The notes under the pieces were generated by a model. It was not told the origin of the DNA and searched no databases. It was given only the letters and a program-made list of their open reading frames with translations. A program made the position numbers and the translations under genes. From assembly GCF_937129435.1 (NCBI RefSeq), contig NZ_CAKZNF010000007.1, positions 1 through 64,000 on the forward strand: a DNA stretch of 64,000 nucleotides, given 5' to 3'. This DNA comes from an uncultured Parasphingopyxis sp. Lineage in GTDB: Bacteria; Pseudomonadota; Alphaproteobacteria; Sphingomonadales; Sphingomonadaceae. Positions 18,047 through 27,714 of this stretch are shown here, one piece after another (the stretch's first letter is position 1; every line of letters begins with the position of its first letter).

Positions 18047-19043
18047 CCTGACGGCCGCGAGTCTCGCCGCGCTCACAGCCTGCGCGGGCGGTGGCGGTCT
18101 CGACCGGTTGCCTCCGGCGGGGTCGGGCGAGATGGCATCGGTCGCCGCCGTTTCCGACATGCCCGTGCGCGTCGGCCCGCCCTATCAGGTCGGCGGCGCC
18201 ACCTATACGCCGCGCGACGAACGCTATGATCAGACGGGTCTTGCCTCCTATTATGGCAACGAGCTCGCCGGACGACAGACGGCCAATGGCGAGCGCTTCG
18301 ATCCCGCGCGTATCTCTGCCGCGCACCGCACTCTTCCACTGCCATCCTATGTCGAAGTCACGTCGCTCGACACGGGCCGGACGATCCTCGTCCGGATCAA
18401 CGATCGCGGGCCATTCTCGCCGGACCGGATCATCGACCTGTCTTATGGCGCCGCACAACAGCTCGGCATCATCGATCGCGGAACCGCGCCCGTTCGCGTC
18501 CGCCGCGTCGAACCGCCAGAGGCCGATCGCGCCGCGCTGAGGAGCGGGCGGAGCGCTGGCGATCGCATGAACGCTTCGCCGCAATTGCTGGCCGCGCTAC
18601 GCGACCAGTTTCAGCGCGGTGGCGGGACGATTCCCGATGCCGCGCCACCGTCCGGCGCCAATGCGGCAAACAGCGCGCCACCGGCAGCGACCAGCCGCCC
18701 ACCGCCCACTTTTTCCGCGACCAGCCAGAATAGCGGCGTCACGTGGCAAACGCGCGAGCCGATCGAGGAAGTGGCCGGGTCGCGGCCCACGCCTTCAGCG
18801 CGCCCCGCTCCCGTGGCGTCGGGCAGCGGCTATTTCGTCCAGCTCGGGGCCTTTTCGAATGCCGCCAACGCGGATCGTCTGGCGCGCCGCGCGGCACAGC
18901 TCGGTAATGTCGTTGTCGACACGTCGGGATCGGTCCGGCGCGTTCGCATCGGCCCCTATGCGAATTCCACAGAAGCGCAGCAGGCCCTCGCGCGGGCGCG
19001 CTCGGCTGGCTATAGTGACGCCCGCATCTTCCGCGACCGCTAA
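18030..19043 (+). CDS. rlpA: RlpA-like septal lipoprotein with SPOR domain
   Basis: RlpA proteins are outer-membrane lipoproteins that act on denuded glycan strands at the division septum. The N-terminus has a lipobox (LTAC, Cys at about residue 18). The double-psi beta-barrel domain spans about 70-160 with GLASYYGNELAGRQTANGE and VRINDRGPFSPDRIIDLS, which include the catalytic and binding residues. A low-complexity linker follows, and a C-terminal SPOR domain (about 262-337, GYFVQLGAFSNAANADRL) would bind septal peptidoglycan. It starts inside the 3' end of the transglycosylase gene, which implies coupled expression. Confidence 0.94.
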   Translation: MKFRASLTAASLAALTACAGGGGLDRLPPAGSGEMASVAAVSDMPVRVGPPYQVGGATYTPRDERYDQTGLASYYGNELAGRQTANGERFDPARISAAHRTLPLPSYVEVTSLDTGRTILVRINDRGPFSPDRIIDLSYGAAQQLGIIDRGTAPVRVRRVEPPEADRAALRSGRSAGDRMNASPQLLAALRDQFQRGGGTIPDAAPPSGANAANSAPPAATSRPPPTFSATSQNSGVTWQTREPIEEVAGSRPTPSARPAPVASGSGYFVQLGAFSNAANADRLARRAAQLGNVVVDTSGSVRRVRIGPYANSTEAQQALARARSAGYSDARIFRDR

Positions 19044-19061
19044 TTCAACCGGAAAATTGTC

Positions 19062-20237
19062 ATGTTTCGAGTATCCGCATTTTTCGCCCTGATCGGGGCG
19101 CTTTTCCTTGTTCCAGCGGCCAACGCCCAACGCCCTTCCTATGACGACGGCGCACCGGTCGCATTCCTCTACGATATGACGGCAGGTGCGATACTTTTCT
19201 CGCGCAACGCCGATCGCCGCATTCCACCCGCCTCGATGGCGAAGATGATGACGGCGCATGTCGCCTTTGACCTGATCGACGAGGGCGAGATCACGCTGCA
19301 GCAGAATTGCACGGTCCGCCCCGAAACCTGGCGCGAATGGCACGGGCCGAGCGCGGGATCGACGATGTTCCTGTCGCCCGGAGAACAGGTCAGCGTCGAA
19401 AACCTGCTCTACGGTATCGTCACGGTGTCGGGGAACGATGCGAGCGTTGTTCTCGCCGAATGTATTTCGGGTACCGAGACCGCCTTTGCCGCGCTGATGA
19501 ATCGCAAGGCCGAGGAACTGGGACTGAGTAACAGTAATTTCGGCAACGCGACCGGCTGGCCCGACGAGGGACGCAGCTATGTCAGCGCCCGCGACCTCGC
19601 CCGGCTCGCCGCCGCGACGATCCGCCGCTATCCCGAAATGTATGCGCAATTCTACGGCCGGCGCGATTTTACCTGGGGTGAGACGATGGGCGGAGAGCCG
19701 ATCACCCAGCCCAACCGCAATCCGATCATGGGTTCGGTCCGCGGCGCCGACGGCCTCAAGACGGGGCACACCGAGGAGGCCGGCTATGGCTTCACCGGAT
19801 CGGCCGAGCGGGACGGGCGCCGTCTCGTGATGGTCGTGGCGGGCCTCGACTCCTATAGCGGCCGCATCGCCGAATCGCGCCGTTTCATGGAATGGGGCTT
19901 CAACGCTTGGCAGCTTCGCCCGCTTGCGAATCGTGGAGCCCGGATCGGATCGGCGCAGGTGCAGCTGGGCGGTGCAGGCGAGGTCGGCCTCGTCGCACCG
20001 CGCAATCTTTCGCTCGCCGTCCCGCAGGGCGCCGGCGATATCGAGAGCGCGACGATTGTGTATCAAGGCCCGGTGCGCGCGCCGATTGCACAAGGCCAGC
20101 ATATCGCCGACCTTGTCATCCGCACGCCGGATATGCCGCCGCAGCGCATTCCGCTGGTTGCCGAGGAAGCGGTGGCCGAAGCAGGCTTTTTCGGCCGCGT
20201 CTGGGCCGGGCTGATGTCGCTTCTGGGGCTCGCGTGA
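19062..20237 (+). CDS. dacC: D-alanyl-D-alanine carboxypeptidase
   Basis: Low-molecular-mass penicillin-binding protein (S11 family) that trims the terminal D-Ala of peptidoglycan stem peptides. It has a signal peptide (cleavage near NAQRP, about residue 22). The active-site motifs are IPPASMAKMM (SxxK), VSGNDAS (SxN) and DGLKTGHTEEAG (KTG). The C-terminal beta domain (about 285-370) and an amphipathic tail end (WAGLMSLLGLA) that may touch the membrane follow. The length of 391 aa is normal. The symbol dacC/dacF cannot be decided from sequence. Its TGA stop overlaps the tmk GTG. Confidence 0.93.
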   Translation: MFRVSAFFALIGALFLVPAANAQRPSYDDGAPVAFLYDMTAGAILFSRNADRRIPPASMAKMMTAHVAFDLIDEGEITLQQNCTVRPETWREWHGPSAGSTMFLSPGEQVSVENLLYGIVTVSGNDASVVLAECISGTETAFAALMNRKAEELGLSNSNFGNATGWPDEGRSYVSARDLARLAAATIRRYPEMYAQFYGRRDFTWGETMGGEPITQPNRNPIMGSVRGADGLKTGHTEEAGYGFTGSAERDGRRLVMVVAGLDSYSGRIAESRRFMEWGFNAWQLRPLANRGARIGSAQVQLGGAGEVGLVAPRNLSLAVPQGAGDIESATIVYQGPVRAPIAQGQHIADLVIRTPDMPPQRIPLVAEEAVAEAGFFGRVWAGLMSLLGLA

Positions 20238-20857
20238 CCGGGCACTTCGTTACGCTGGAAGGCGGCGAAGGCGCCGGCAAGTCGACCCAGGCGCGCAAAC
20301 TGGGGGAATGGCTCCGCGAACAGGGCGAAGAGGTGGTCGAAACGCGCGAGCCGGGGGGAACGCCCGGTGCCGATGCGATCCGCGCACTGATCCTCGATCC
20401 GGATACGCCGCTCTCCGCGCTATCCGAAGCGTATTTGTTTGCCGCAGCGCGCGCCGACCATGTCGAAAACGTCATTGCGCCCGCTATCGGCGACGGAAAA
20501 TGGGTGGTCTGCGACCGCTTCATCGATTCTTCGCTCACCTATCAGGGCGCGGCCGGCGGATTGGGCGTCGAACGGGTGCGCGCGATCAATGCCGATGCGA
20601 TCGGCGACCACATGCCCGACCTTACAATCCTGCTGGCAACCGATGTCGACACCGGAACGCGCCGCGCCGCGCAGCGCGATGGCGAGCAGGATGACCGCTT
20701 CAGCGTCCGCGATGCGCAGTTCCACGAGAAGGTCGCTCAGGCCTTTGCCGAACTTGCCGAGACCGAGCCCGATCGCTTTGCCGTCATCGATGCCAGCCAG
20801 CCGATCGACGATGTGGCCGAACGGATCCGCGCTACTGTGCGCGAGCGGCTCCTATGA
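20234..20857 (+). CDS. tmk: Thymidylate kinase
   Basis: Phosphorylates dTMP to dTDP. The 207-residue protein starts (V)TGHFVTLEGGEGAGKSTQ with the P-loop, then TREPGGTPGADAIR, the DRFIDSSLTYQGAAGGL substrate motif, and a LID region near RRAAQRDGEQDDRFS. GTG 20234 overlaps the dacC stop as GTGA, and its stop overlaps holB as ATGA. The tmk-holB pair is conserved in many bacteria, here followed by metG and tatD. Confidence 0.96.
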   Translation: MTGHFVTLEGGEGAGKSTQARKLGEWLREQGEEVVETREPGGTPGADAIRALILDPDTPLSALSEAYLFAAARADHVENVIAPAIGDGKWVVCDRFIDSSLTYQGAAGGLGVERVRAINADAIGDHMPDLTILLATDVDTGTRRAAQRDGEQDDRFSVRDAQFHEKVAQAFAELAETEPDRFAVIDASQPIDDVAERIRATVRERLL

Positions 20858-21864
20858 CGCTGTTCGGCCATGACGAGGCGATCGCCGCCTTCGCCGCCGC
20901 GATGCAGGGCGACAGGCTCCATCACGCCTGGCTGCTGACCGGCCCGCGCGGCGTCGGTAAGCGGACCTTCGCCGATATGGCCGCGCTACGCTTGCTGGCG
21001 GAAGCGGCCGGACCGCCGCCGCAGGGGCCGGGCCTCGAGGTCGCTTCCGATCACCGTATCGCCAAGCTGATCCACGCGCACAGCCATCCCGACTATCGCT
21101 GCCTCACGCGACCGCCCAAGGACAAGAAGGAGCGGTCCAAGCCGCTCGACGAACGCGATCCCGATGCGGAGCTGGCGCGCAACATCCCGATCGAATCGGT
21201 CCGCGCGCTCCAGCCGCTTCTCGGCTCGACGCCATCGCTTTCCGATCGCCGCGTCATCGTCATCGACGCCATCGACGATATGGAGCGATCAGCAGCCAAT
21301 GCGCTGCTGAAGAACCTCGAAGAGCCGCCGGCGAAATGCGTCTTCCTGCTCGTCAGCCACAATCCGGGCCGGTTGCTGCCGACGATTCGTTCGCGGTGCC
21401 GCCCGCTGCGCTTCGGCCCGCTCGACGATCAGGCGATGGCCGCCGCGTTGCGACAGGCCGAGCCCGATCTGTCACCCGACGACATCGCCGAATTGATCGG
21501 AACCGCAAACGGGTCACCCGGCAAGGCACTGGAATTCGCAGGGCTCGATATCGGCGATCTCGAACGAACCATCGATGACATCGTCGCCTATGGCGATGCG
21601 GATGGGAGCAAGCGTTCGAAACTGGCGCAACAACTGGCGCTGAAAAAGGCGCAGCCCCGCTACGAAGCGTTTTTGTTGCGCGCGCCGCTGGCCATCGCCC
21701 GCCATGCACGCCGGCAGCGAGGCAGGGCACTCGCCCGCTCGCTCGACGCATGGGACGAAGCCCGCCATCTCGCCGGCAGCGCCGGCCCGCTTTCGCTCGA
21801 CCCGCAAAGCACCGTGTTCACGCTTGCCGGAATGCTCGCCTCGCTCCATGAACCCCGACCATGA
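20854..21864 (+). CDS. holB: DNA polymerase III subunit delta'
   Basis: Clamp-loader subunit. The N-terminal AAA+ part has HHAWLLTGPRGVGKRTFAD and the conserved arginine-finger region SRCRPLRF; IDAIDDMERSAANALLKNLEEPP is the family's most typical stretch. As expected for delta', it need not hydrolyse ATP, although a P-loop is present. The insert RPPKDKKERSKPLDERDPDA near residue 90 replaces the zinc-binding module seen in many orthologues; no cysteine cluster is visible there. It is placed between tmk and metG with four-base overlaps at both ends. Confidence 0.94.
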   Translation: MTLFGHDEAIAAFAAAMQGDRLHHAWLLTGPRGVGKRTFADMAALRLLAEAAGPPPQGPGLEVASDHRIAKLIHAHSHPDYRCLTRPPKDKKERSKPLDERDPDAELARNIPIESVRALQPLLGSTPSLSDRRVIVIDAIDDMERSAANALLKNLEEPPAKCVFLLVSHNPGRLLPTIRSRCRPLRFGPLDDQAMAAALRQAEPDLSPDDIAELIGTANGSPGKALEFAGLDIGDLERTIDDIVAYGDADGSKRSKLAQQLALKKAQPRYEAFLLRAPLAIARHARRQRGRALARSLDAWDEARHLAGSAGPLSLDPQSTVFTLAGMLASLHEPRP

Positions 21865-23405
21865 CCAAGCCGTTCTACATCACCACCGCGATCAGCTATC
21901 CCAATGGCAAGCCGCATATCGGCCATGCCTATGAAGCGATCGCGACCGATGCCATCGCCCGCTATCACCGGCTCGCGGGACGCGACGTGCGTTTCCAGAC
22001 CGGGGTCGACGAGCATGGCCTGAAAATGGTCAAGACGGCACGTGACCGCGGCGTCGAGGTGCGCGACTTCGCCAATGAAATGACGCCGTATTTCATTACG
22101 ATGTGCGACGTTCTTGACGTGAAATATGATCGTTTCATCCGCACGACCGAAGAGGCGAACCACGCCGCCGCCCAGGCGATCTGGCAGCGGATGAAGGACA
22201 GGGGCGACCTCTATCTCGATCGCTACGAAGGTTGGTATTCGGTCCGCGACGAGGCCTATTACGACGAAAAGGAGCTGGTCGAAGGGGAGGGTGGCGAGAA
22301 GCTGTCGCCCGAGGGAACGCCGGTCGAATGGACGGTCGAGGAAAGCTGGTTCTTCAAGCTCTCCAAATATCAGGACAAGTTACTGGAATTATACGAGAAC
22401 AATCCGGACTTTTTGAAACCCGGCGGCCGCCGTAACGAAATCGTCCGGTTTGTCGAAGGCGGATTGCGCGACCTTTCCGTGTCGCGGACGAGCTTCGACT
22501 GGGGCGTGAAGGTGCCCGGCGACGAGGCGCACGTCATGTATGTCTGGGTCGATGCGCTGACCAATTATCTCACCGGCCTCGATTTCCCCGATGAAAGCGG
22601 TCTCTACGCCAAATTCTGGGGCGAGGGCGCCGAAAGCGTTCACATTATCGGCAAGGATATCGTCCGCTTCCACACGGTTTATTGGCCGGCCTTCCTGATG
22701 AGCGCGGGATTGCCGTTGCCGTCGAAGGTCTTCGGCCATGGCTTCGTACTCAACAAGGGCGTCAAGATGTCCAAGTCCGCCGGCAATGTCGTCGACCCGA
22801 TGGAGCTGGCGACGCGCTATGGTGTCGATCCGTTCCGCTATTTCCTGCTGCGCGAAGTCAGTTTCGGCCAGGACGGGAGCATCAGCGACGAGGCGCTGGT
22901 GACGCGCTGCAATGCCGATCTCTCCAACGATCTCGGCAACCTGGCGCAGCGCACCCTGTCGATGATTGCCAAGAATTGCGACGGCAAAGTCCCGGAAATC
23001 GGCGCTTCCACGGCCGAGGACGACGCCTTGACGTCACTTCTGGCGGACATCCCGGCGCAGGTCGATGACGCCATGACGTCATTCGCCCTCCATAATGCGC
23101 TCGAGGCGATCTGGCGCGGGGTCGGGGAGGCCAATCTCTATATTTCCGAGCAGCAGCCCTGGTCCGTGCGCAAGGAGGATCCGGACCGTGCGGACGCCAT
23201 CCTCTATCGCTGCGCCGAAGCGGTACGCCGGCTCGCGATCCTTGCGCGATGGGCGATCCCGTCCTCGGCCGACGCCTTGCTCGACCAGCTGGGGCAGGGC
23301 GACGACGCCCGCGATTTCGTGGCGCTCGAGACGCCGCTGAAGCCGGGAACGGCGCTTCCGCAACCGCAGGGCGTCTTTCCACGGCTGGAACTCGTCGAAA
23401 GCTAG
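21861..23405 (+). CDS. metG: Methionyl-tRNA synthetase
   Basis: Class I synthetase charging tRNA-Met. The HIGH motif is in SYPNGKPHIGHAYEA near the N-terminus and the KMSKS loop in GVKMSKSAGNVVDP at about residue 300. The protein is 514 aa and has no C-terminal tRNA-binding (Trbp111-like) domain. The connective-peptide region lacks the zinc-knuckle cysteines, so this is the shorter metal-free type common in alphaproteobacteria. It overlaps the holB stop by four bases. A short 36-base gap follows before tatD. Confidence 0.97.
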   Translation: MTKPFYITTAISYPNGKPHIGHAYEAIATDAIARYHRLAGRDVRFQTGVDEHGLKMVKTARDRGVEVRDFANEMTPYFITMCDVLDVKYDRFIRTTEEANHAAAQAIWQRMKDRGDLYLDRYEGWYSVRDEAYYDEKELVEGEGGEKLSPEGTPVEWTVEESWFFKLSKYQDKLLELYENNPDFLKPGGRRNEIVRFVEGGLRDLSVSRTSFDWGVKVPGDEAHVMYVWVDALTNYLTGLDFPDESGLYAKFWGEGAESVHIIGKDIVRFHTVYWPAFLMSAGLPLPSKVFGHGFVLNKGVKMSKSAGNVVDPMELATRYGVDPFRYFLLREVSFGQDGSISDEALVTRCNADLSNDLGNLAQRTLSMIAKNCDGKVPEIGASTAEDDALTSLLADIPAQVDDAMTSFALHNALEAIWRGVGEANLYISEQQPWSVRKEDPDRADAILYRCAEAVRRLAILARWAIPSSADALLDQLGQGDDARDFVALETPLKPGTALPQPQGVFPRLELVES

Positions 23406-23441
23406 GGTGACAGAGCGGGACGGGACACCTATCTCGGGCCC

Positions 23442-24215
23442 ATGTTCGTCGACAGCCATTGCCACCTGAATTACGAGGGCCTGGTCGAGCGCCAGGACGA
23501 CGTGCTGCAAAGCGCGCGGAATCGCGGCGTTTCGACAATGCTCAACATCTCCACACGCGAGCGCGAATGGGACGACATCATCGGCACGGCGGAGCGCGAA
23601 GGCGATGTATGGGCCTCGATCGGCATTCATCCGCACGAAGCCGATGCCCATCCAGACGTCGATACCGCCAAGCTCGTCGCGAAGGCCGATCACCCGCGCG
23701 TCGTGGCAATCGGCGAAACGGGGCTCGACTATTATTACGAGCATTCGGATCGCGAACAGCAAAAACGCAGCTTTCGCAGCCATATAGCGGCATGTCGTGA
23801 GACGGGATTGCCGCTCATTGTTCATACGCGCGATGCCGAAGAGGATACCGCCGAGATCCTGACCGAGGAAATGGGGAAGGGCGATTATAAAGGCGTCATC
23901 CACTGTTTTACCGCGAGCCACGAATTCGCCGACAAGGCGCTCGATCTCGGCTTTTACATCTCGATTTCAGGCATTGTGACGTTCAAGAACGCAAAGGACC
24001 TGCAGGAAACGGCCGCAAAACTGCCGGCGGACCGGCTGCTGATCGAGACCGATTCTCCGTTCCTGGCGCCGGTTCCCAATCGCGGGAAGACGTGCGAGCC
24101 GGCCTTCGTGGCCGACACCGCCGCGTTTCTGGCGGATTTGCGTGGTGAATCCGTTGACGAGCTGGCCGCCTATACGACCCGCAATTTTCACACGCTGTTC
24201 GACAAGACGGCGTGA
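23442..24215 (+). CDS. tatD: TatD-family metal-dependent DNase
   Basis: TatD proteins are TIM-barrel metal-dependent hydrolases reported as 3'-5' exonucleases. The metal-binding motifs are in order: DSHCHLN near the N-terminus, IHPHEADAH, IGETGLDYYY, HTRDAEEDT, HCFTASHEF, and RLLIETDSPFLAP. The length (257 aa) is normal. ATG 23442 has only weak upstream signal. It is followed without gap by the MBL-fold gene (GTGA overlap), an arrangement widely kept in alphaproteobacteria after metG. Confidence 0.94.
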   Translation: MFVDSHCHLNYEGLVERQDDVLQSARNRGVSTMLNISTREREWDDIIGTAEREGDVWASIGIHPHEADAHPDVDTAKLVAKADHPRVVAIGETGLDYYYEHSDREQQKRSFRSHIAACRETGLPLIVHTRDAEEDTAEILTEEMGKGDYKGVIHCFTASHEFADKALDLGFYISISGIVTFKNAKDLQETAAKLPADRLLIETDSPFLAPVPNRGKTCEPAFVADTAAFLADLRGESVDELAAYTTRNFHTLFDKTA

Positions 24216-24976
24216 AGGTCACGATCCTAGGATGCGGCACATCGTCGGGCGTCCCGCGCATCGGCAATGACTGGGGTGCGTGCGACCCGAACGAGCCGAA
24301 GAACCGCCGCCTGAGATCGTCGATCCTGATACAGGCCGACAACACGCATATCCTCGTCGATACCGGTCCGGACCTGCGCCAGCAGCTGCTGAGCAACGAT
24401 ATCGGCCGGGTCGACCATGTCATCTGGACGCATGAGCATGCCGACCATTGTCACGGCATCGACGAGCTGCGGCAGCTCTATTTCGCACTGGGCGGCCCGG
24501 TGCCGTGCCATGCGCGCCGCCCCGCATTGCGTGAGATCACCACGCGTTTCCCGTTTGCGTTCGAAGGGAAGGGGCCATATCCCGCCTATGCACAAGCCTT
24601 TGAGCTCAGCGATCATGCGGCGCTCGGCAGCGTGCGGTTGCGCGTCGCCGACATGCCGCACGGGCCGATCACTTCTGCTGCGTTGCGCTTTGAATATGCC
24701 GGTCATTCAATCGCTTATACAACGGACTTTACAGCACTTCCCGCTCAGGCGCGTGCGTGCGTCGCCGGGGCCGATATCTGGGTCGTCGATGCGCTGCGGC
24801 GACGCGAACATCCGACGCATCCGCATCTCTCCCAGGTCCTGGGCTGGATCGACGAGGCAAGGCCGGGGCGGGCGATCTTGACGCATATGGATCACTCGAT
24901 GGACTATGCGACGTTGGTGGGAGAACTGCCCAAGGGCGTAGAACCCGGATTTGACGGGATGGAGATCGAAATTTGA
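24212..24976 (+). CDS. MBL-fold hydrolase (PhnP-like phosphodiesterase)
   Basis: Metallo-beta-lactamase-fold hydrolase, 254 aa. It opens with VTILGCGTSSGVPRIGNDWG, which is typical of the branch that includes PhnP, the cyclic phosphodiesterase. The metal motif is THEHADHCHGIDELR, and further ligands lie in HMDHSMDY near the end. No phn genes are in the neighbourhood, so the physiological substrate is unknown. GTG 24212 overlaps the tatD stop. Conserved position behind tatD suggests a housekeeping phosphodiesterase. Confidence 0.87.
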   Translation: MKVTILGCGTSSGVPRIGNDWGACDPNEPKNRRLRSSILIQADNTHILVDTGPDLRQQLLSNDIGRVDHVIWTHEHADHCHGIDELRQLYFALGGPVPCHARRPALREITTRFPFAFEGKGPYPAYAQAFELSDHAALGSVRLRVADMPHGPITSAALRFEYAGHSIAYTTDFTALPAQARACVAGADIWVVDALRRREHPTHPHLSQVLGWIDEARPGRAILTHMDHSMDYATLVGELPKGVEPGFDGMEIEI

Positions 24977-25566
24977 GCGGAAATGAGGGCGTCGGGCTGA
25001 TCTGGGGCATCGGCGCCTTGGTGCTCGTCGTCAGTGCGCTGGGCGCGCGGCGGATGCCCTGGGGCCAGACGATCAAGATGGCGCTGGCCTGGATCGTGAT
25101 TTTCGCGGTCGGCCTGACCGGCTATGCCTTTCGCAACGATATCAAGGCCGCAGCGCTGCGCGTCTGGCACGAAATCGATCCGCCCGAAGCCGTGGCCGAG
25201 GGCGAAACGATGCGCATCCGCAAATCGGCCGACGGCCATTTCTGGGTCAATGCGACCATCGATGGGCATGAGGAACGTTTCCTCGTCGATAGCGGCGCGT
25301 CCATCACGGCGCTGTCGATCGGCGCAGCGCGACGCGCCGGCATCGAGACCGATAACGGCTTTCCGATGATTATCACGACAGCGAATGGCCCGATCGAAGC
25401 GTTCCGCGGTCGCGTTGCCGATTTTCGCGTCGGCACGATCCGGCGCGAAGATCTCGGTATCATCGTCGCCGAGGAATTCGGCGGCATGAACGTCATTGGC
25501 ATGAATTTTCTTTCGTCCTTGTCGAGCTGGAGCGTCGAGGGGGACTGGCTCGTCCTGACGCCATGA
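24973..25566 (+). CDS. Membrane-anchored retropepsin-like aspartic protease
   Basis: A 197-residue protein with two N-terminal hydrophobic segments (about 7-25 and 33-55) and a C-terminal clan AA retropepsin-like domain. The active-site motif is EERFLVDSGASITALSIG at about residue 100 (D-S-G-A). This matches the bacterial family of single-lobed, membrane-tethered aspartic proteases that must dimerise. It starts with TTG 24973, overlapping the previous stop as TTGA; this is unusual, but the MSGNEGVGLIWGIG N-terminus reads naturally. Substrate unknown. Confidence 0.82.
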   Translation: MSGNEGVGLIWGIGALVLVVSALGARRMPWGQTIKMALAWIVIFAVGLTGYAFRNDIKAAALRVWHEIDPPEAVAEGETMRIRKSADGHFWVNATIDGHEERFLVDSGASITALSIGAARRAGIETDNGFPMIITTANGPIEAFRGRVADFRVGTIRREDLGIIVAEEFGGMNVIGMNFLSSLSSWSVEGDWLVLTP

Positions 25567-25606
25567 ATGCAATTAAATTTAACATAATGTATATTATCGG
25601 GATTAT
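25567..25606 (+). promoter_or_regulatory. AT-rich island before mazG
   Basis: About 40 bases of almost pure A/T in a GC-rich context precede mazG. It contains TATATTAT (25590-25597), a likely -10 region, and the inverted repeat ATAAT-GTAT-ATTAT. A transcript from that -10 would begin only a few bases before the ATG. GGGA at 25599-25602 is the sole ribosome-site candidate. Confidence 0.4.
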
Positions 25607-26410
25607 ATGACAAAGCCCCCCGGAGCCCCCTCGGCCGCGGAAGAGCTGGCGAAACGCCATGATAACGCAGGCGGCGCATTGCTCGCGCTTGCCGATATCA
25701 TGCGGGCGTTGCGCGATCCGGAAACGGGCTGTCCATGGGATGTCGCCCAGGATTTCGGGACGATCGCGACTTATACGATCGAGGAAGCCTATGAGGTCGC
25801 CGATGCGATCGAACGCGGCGATATAGACGCGCTCAAGGACGAACTTGGCGACTTGCAGCTCCAGGTCGTCTTCCACGCGCGCATGGCCGAAGAATCCGGT
25901 CATTTTTCGCTGGCCGACGTCATCGACGCGATCAACGGCAAGATGGTCCGGCGCCATCCGCATGTGTTCGGCAACGGAGACGCGGCGCCGGGCTGGGAGG
26001 CGATCAAGGAGCAGGAGAGGGCGGAGAAGGGCAGTGACAGCGCGCTGGATGGGGTGGCGAGCGCCCTCCCCGCCCTGCTCCGCGCCGAAAAGCTTCAGAA
26101 ACGCGCCGCCCGTACCGGCTTCGACTGGCCCGATGCCGACGGCCCCAGGGCAAAGATCGCCGAAGAACTGGACGAGATCGCCGCTGCGAAGTCCGAGGCG
26201 GAACATATTGAAGAAATTGGCGATCTTCTCTTCGCTGTCGTCAACTATGCGCGCCATCTCGGCGTCGATGCGGAAGCGGCACTGCGATCTGCGAACGCCA
26301 AGTTCGAACGCCGTTTCAAGTCCATGGAAGATCAGGCCGGCGATGCCTTTGCCGGCTTGTCACTCGAGGAAAAGGAAGCGTTGTGGCAGCGCGCCAAGCA
26401 ACCTCGCTAG
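25607..26410 (+). CDS. mazG: Nucleoside triphosphate pyrophosphohydrolase MazG
   Basis: MazG hydrolyses NTPs and dNTPs to monophosphates and clears non-canonical nucleotides. The 267-residue protein has two MazG domains. The first (about 25-120) has CPWDVAQDFGTIATYTIEEAYEV and the metal-binding LKDELGDLQLQVVFHA. The second (about 165-235) has KIAEELDEIAAAKS and HIEEIGDLLFAVVNYARHLG. ATG 25607 follows an AT-rich promoter-like stretch. Its stop is embedded in CTAG shared with convergent hflX. Confidence 0.95.
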   Translation: MTKPPGAPSAAEELAKRHDNAGGALLALADIMRALRDPETGCPWDVAQDFGTIATYTIEEAYEVADAIERGDIDALKDELGDLQLQVVFHARMAEESGHFSLADVIDAINGKMVRRHPHVFGNGDAAPGWEAIKEQERAEKGSDSALDGVASALPALLRAEKLQKRAARTGFDWPDADGPRAKIAEELDEIAAAKSEAEHIEEIGDLLFAVVNYARHLGVDAEAALRSANAKFERRFKSMEDQAGDAFAGLSLEEKEALWQRAKQPR

Positions 26411-27714
26411 ACGGCGATTCGCCCCTGAAAGCGTTCCCAGTCGATCTGCGAGAGCTTGACGTCGATGTGCAGCGTATCGCCGTCGACATCCTGCGCGAGA
26501 ACATTGCCGTTGCGGTGCAGCCAGGCGAGATTCTCGCCATCCGCCAGCGGCAGGTCGACATGATGCACGGCGCTGCCGAGATCGAGCGTCGCAGCCATCA
26601 GCTCGCGTAGCGGATCGACACCCTCCCCGCTCAGCGCCGACACCATCGCGATATCGCGCCGGTCCTCCGCCATGTCCTCGAGCAGCTTGCGGTCGCTTTC
26701 GTCGAGCCGGTCGATCTTGTTCCAGACCTCGATCATCGGCGCGCTATCCCCCTCCCCGATCGCACCGATTTCGGTGAGGACATTTTCGACATCCGCCTTC
26801 TGCGCCTCGCTCTCGGAATGCGAGATATCGCGGACATGGACGATCAGATCCGCGGCATTAACCTCTTCGAGCGTCGCGCGAAACGCGGCCACAAGCTGCG
26901 TCGGGAGGTCGGATACGAATCCCACCGTGTCCGACAGGATCGCTTTGTCGAGGCCGGGCAGGGAAATCTCTCGCATCGTCGGGTCGAGCGTTGCGAAGAG
27001 CAGGTCTTCCGCCATGACGTCACTTCCCGTCATCCAGTTAAAAAGTGTCGATTTTCCGGCATTGGTATAACCGACCAAGGCGATCACCGGCCACGGCGCC
27101 TTCTGCCGCCTCGCCCGGTGCAGGCTGCGTGTCTTACGCACCTGCTCCAGATCCTTACGGAGCTTGGCCATGCGATCCCGGATCATCCGGCGGTCGGCCT
27201 CGATCTGCGTTTCGCCCGGGCCACCGAGAAAGCCGAAGCCGCCTCGTTGCCGCTCGAGGTGCGTCCATGACCGCACGAGCCGGCCCGCCTGATAATCGAG
27301 ATGCGCGAGTTCGACCTGCAACCGCCCTTCGGCCGTCGCGGCTCGCTCGCCGAAGATTTCGAGGATCAATCCGGTTCGGTCGATGACCTTGGCCTTCATC
27401 TCCTCTTCGAGCGTCTTTTGCTGGATCGGCGTAATCGCCGCGTCGATGATGACCAGTTCGGCCTCTGCGGCGCGCGCCGTTGCGGCGAGACGCTCGACCT
27501 GGCCCTTGCCCATCAGACTGGCCGGGCGGACCTGCCGGACGGCGACTGCCTCGCGCTCGACGACATCGATCCCGATCGCTTCGGCAAGACCGGCGGCCTC
27601 GTCGAGCCGCGCTTCGGCGTCGCGTGCATGATCAGATCCCAGATCGGGATAGATCAGGAAGGCGCGCGCACCGCGCGCAAATCCTTCGTCATCACCGCGT
27701 TCGAAAAGGCTCAC
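26407..27714 (-). CDS. hflX: GTPase HflX
   Basis: Ribosome-binding GTPase that splits or rescues stalled ribosomes under stress. The N-terminal HflX domain carries [20 protein letters not shown] and [19 protein letters not shown]. The GTPase domain has [15 protein letters not shown] (G1), the [14 protein letters not shown] switch II region and WNKID (G4). The 435-aa length is normal. GTG 27714 overlaps the hfq stop (GTGA), so hfq and hflX are translationally coupled, as in many proteobacteria. The stop is shared with mazG on the other strand. Confidence 0.95.
   Translation of the reverse strand: MSLFERGDDEGFARGARAFLIYPDLGSDHARDAEARLDEAAGLAEAIGIDVVEREAVAVRQVRPASLMGKGQVERLAATARAAEAELVIIDAAITPIQQKTLEEEMKAKVIDRTGLILEIFGERAATAEGRLQVELAHLDYQAGRLVRSWTHLERQRGGFGFLGGPGETQIEADRRMIRDRMAKLRKDLEQVRKTRSLHRARRQKAPWPVIALVGYTNAGKSTLFNWMTGSDVMAEDLLFATLDPTMREISLPGLDKAILSDTVGFVSDLPTQLVAAFRATLEEVNAADLIVHVRDISHSESEAQKADVENVLTEIGAIGEGDSAPMIEVWNKIDRLDESDRKLLEDMAEDRRDIAMVSALSGEGVDPLRELMAATLDLGSAVHHVDLPLADGENLAWLHRNGNVLAQDVDGDTLHIDVKLSQIDWERFQGRIAV

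Noticed and set aside
18795..20102. A 435-codon minus frame across rlpA and dacC
   Set aside because: It covers two wall-enzyme genes with active-site motifs; the minus reading is arginine-rich noise.
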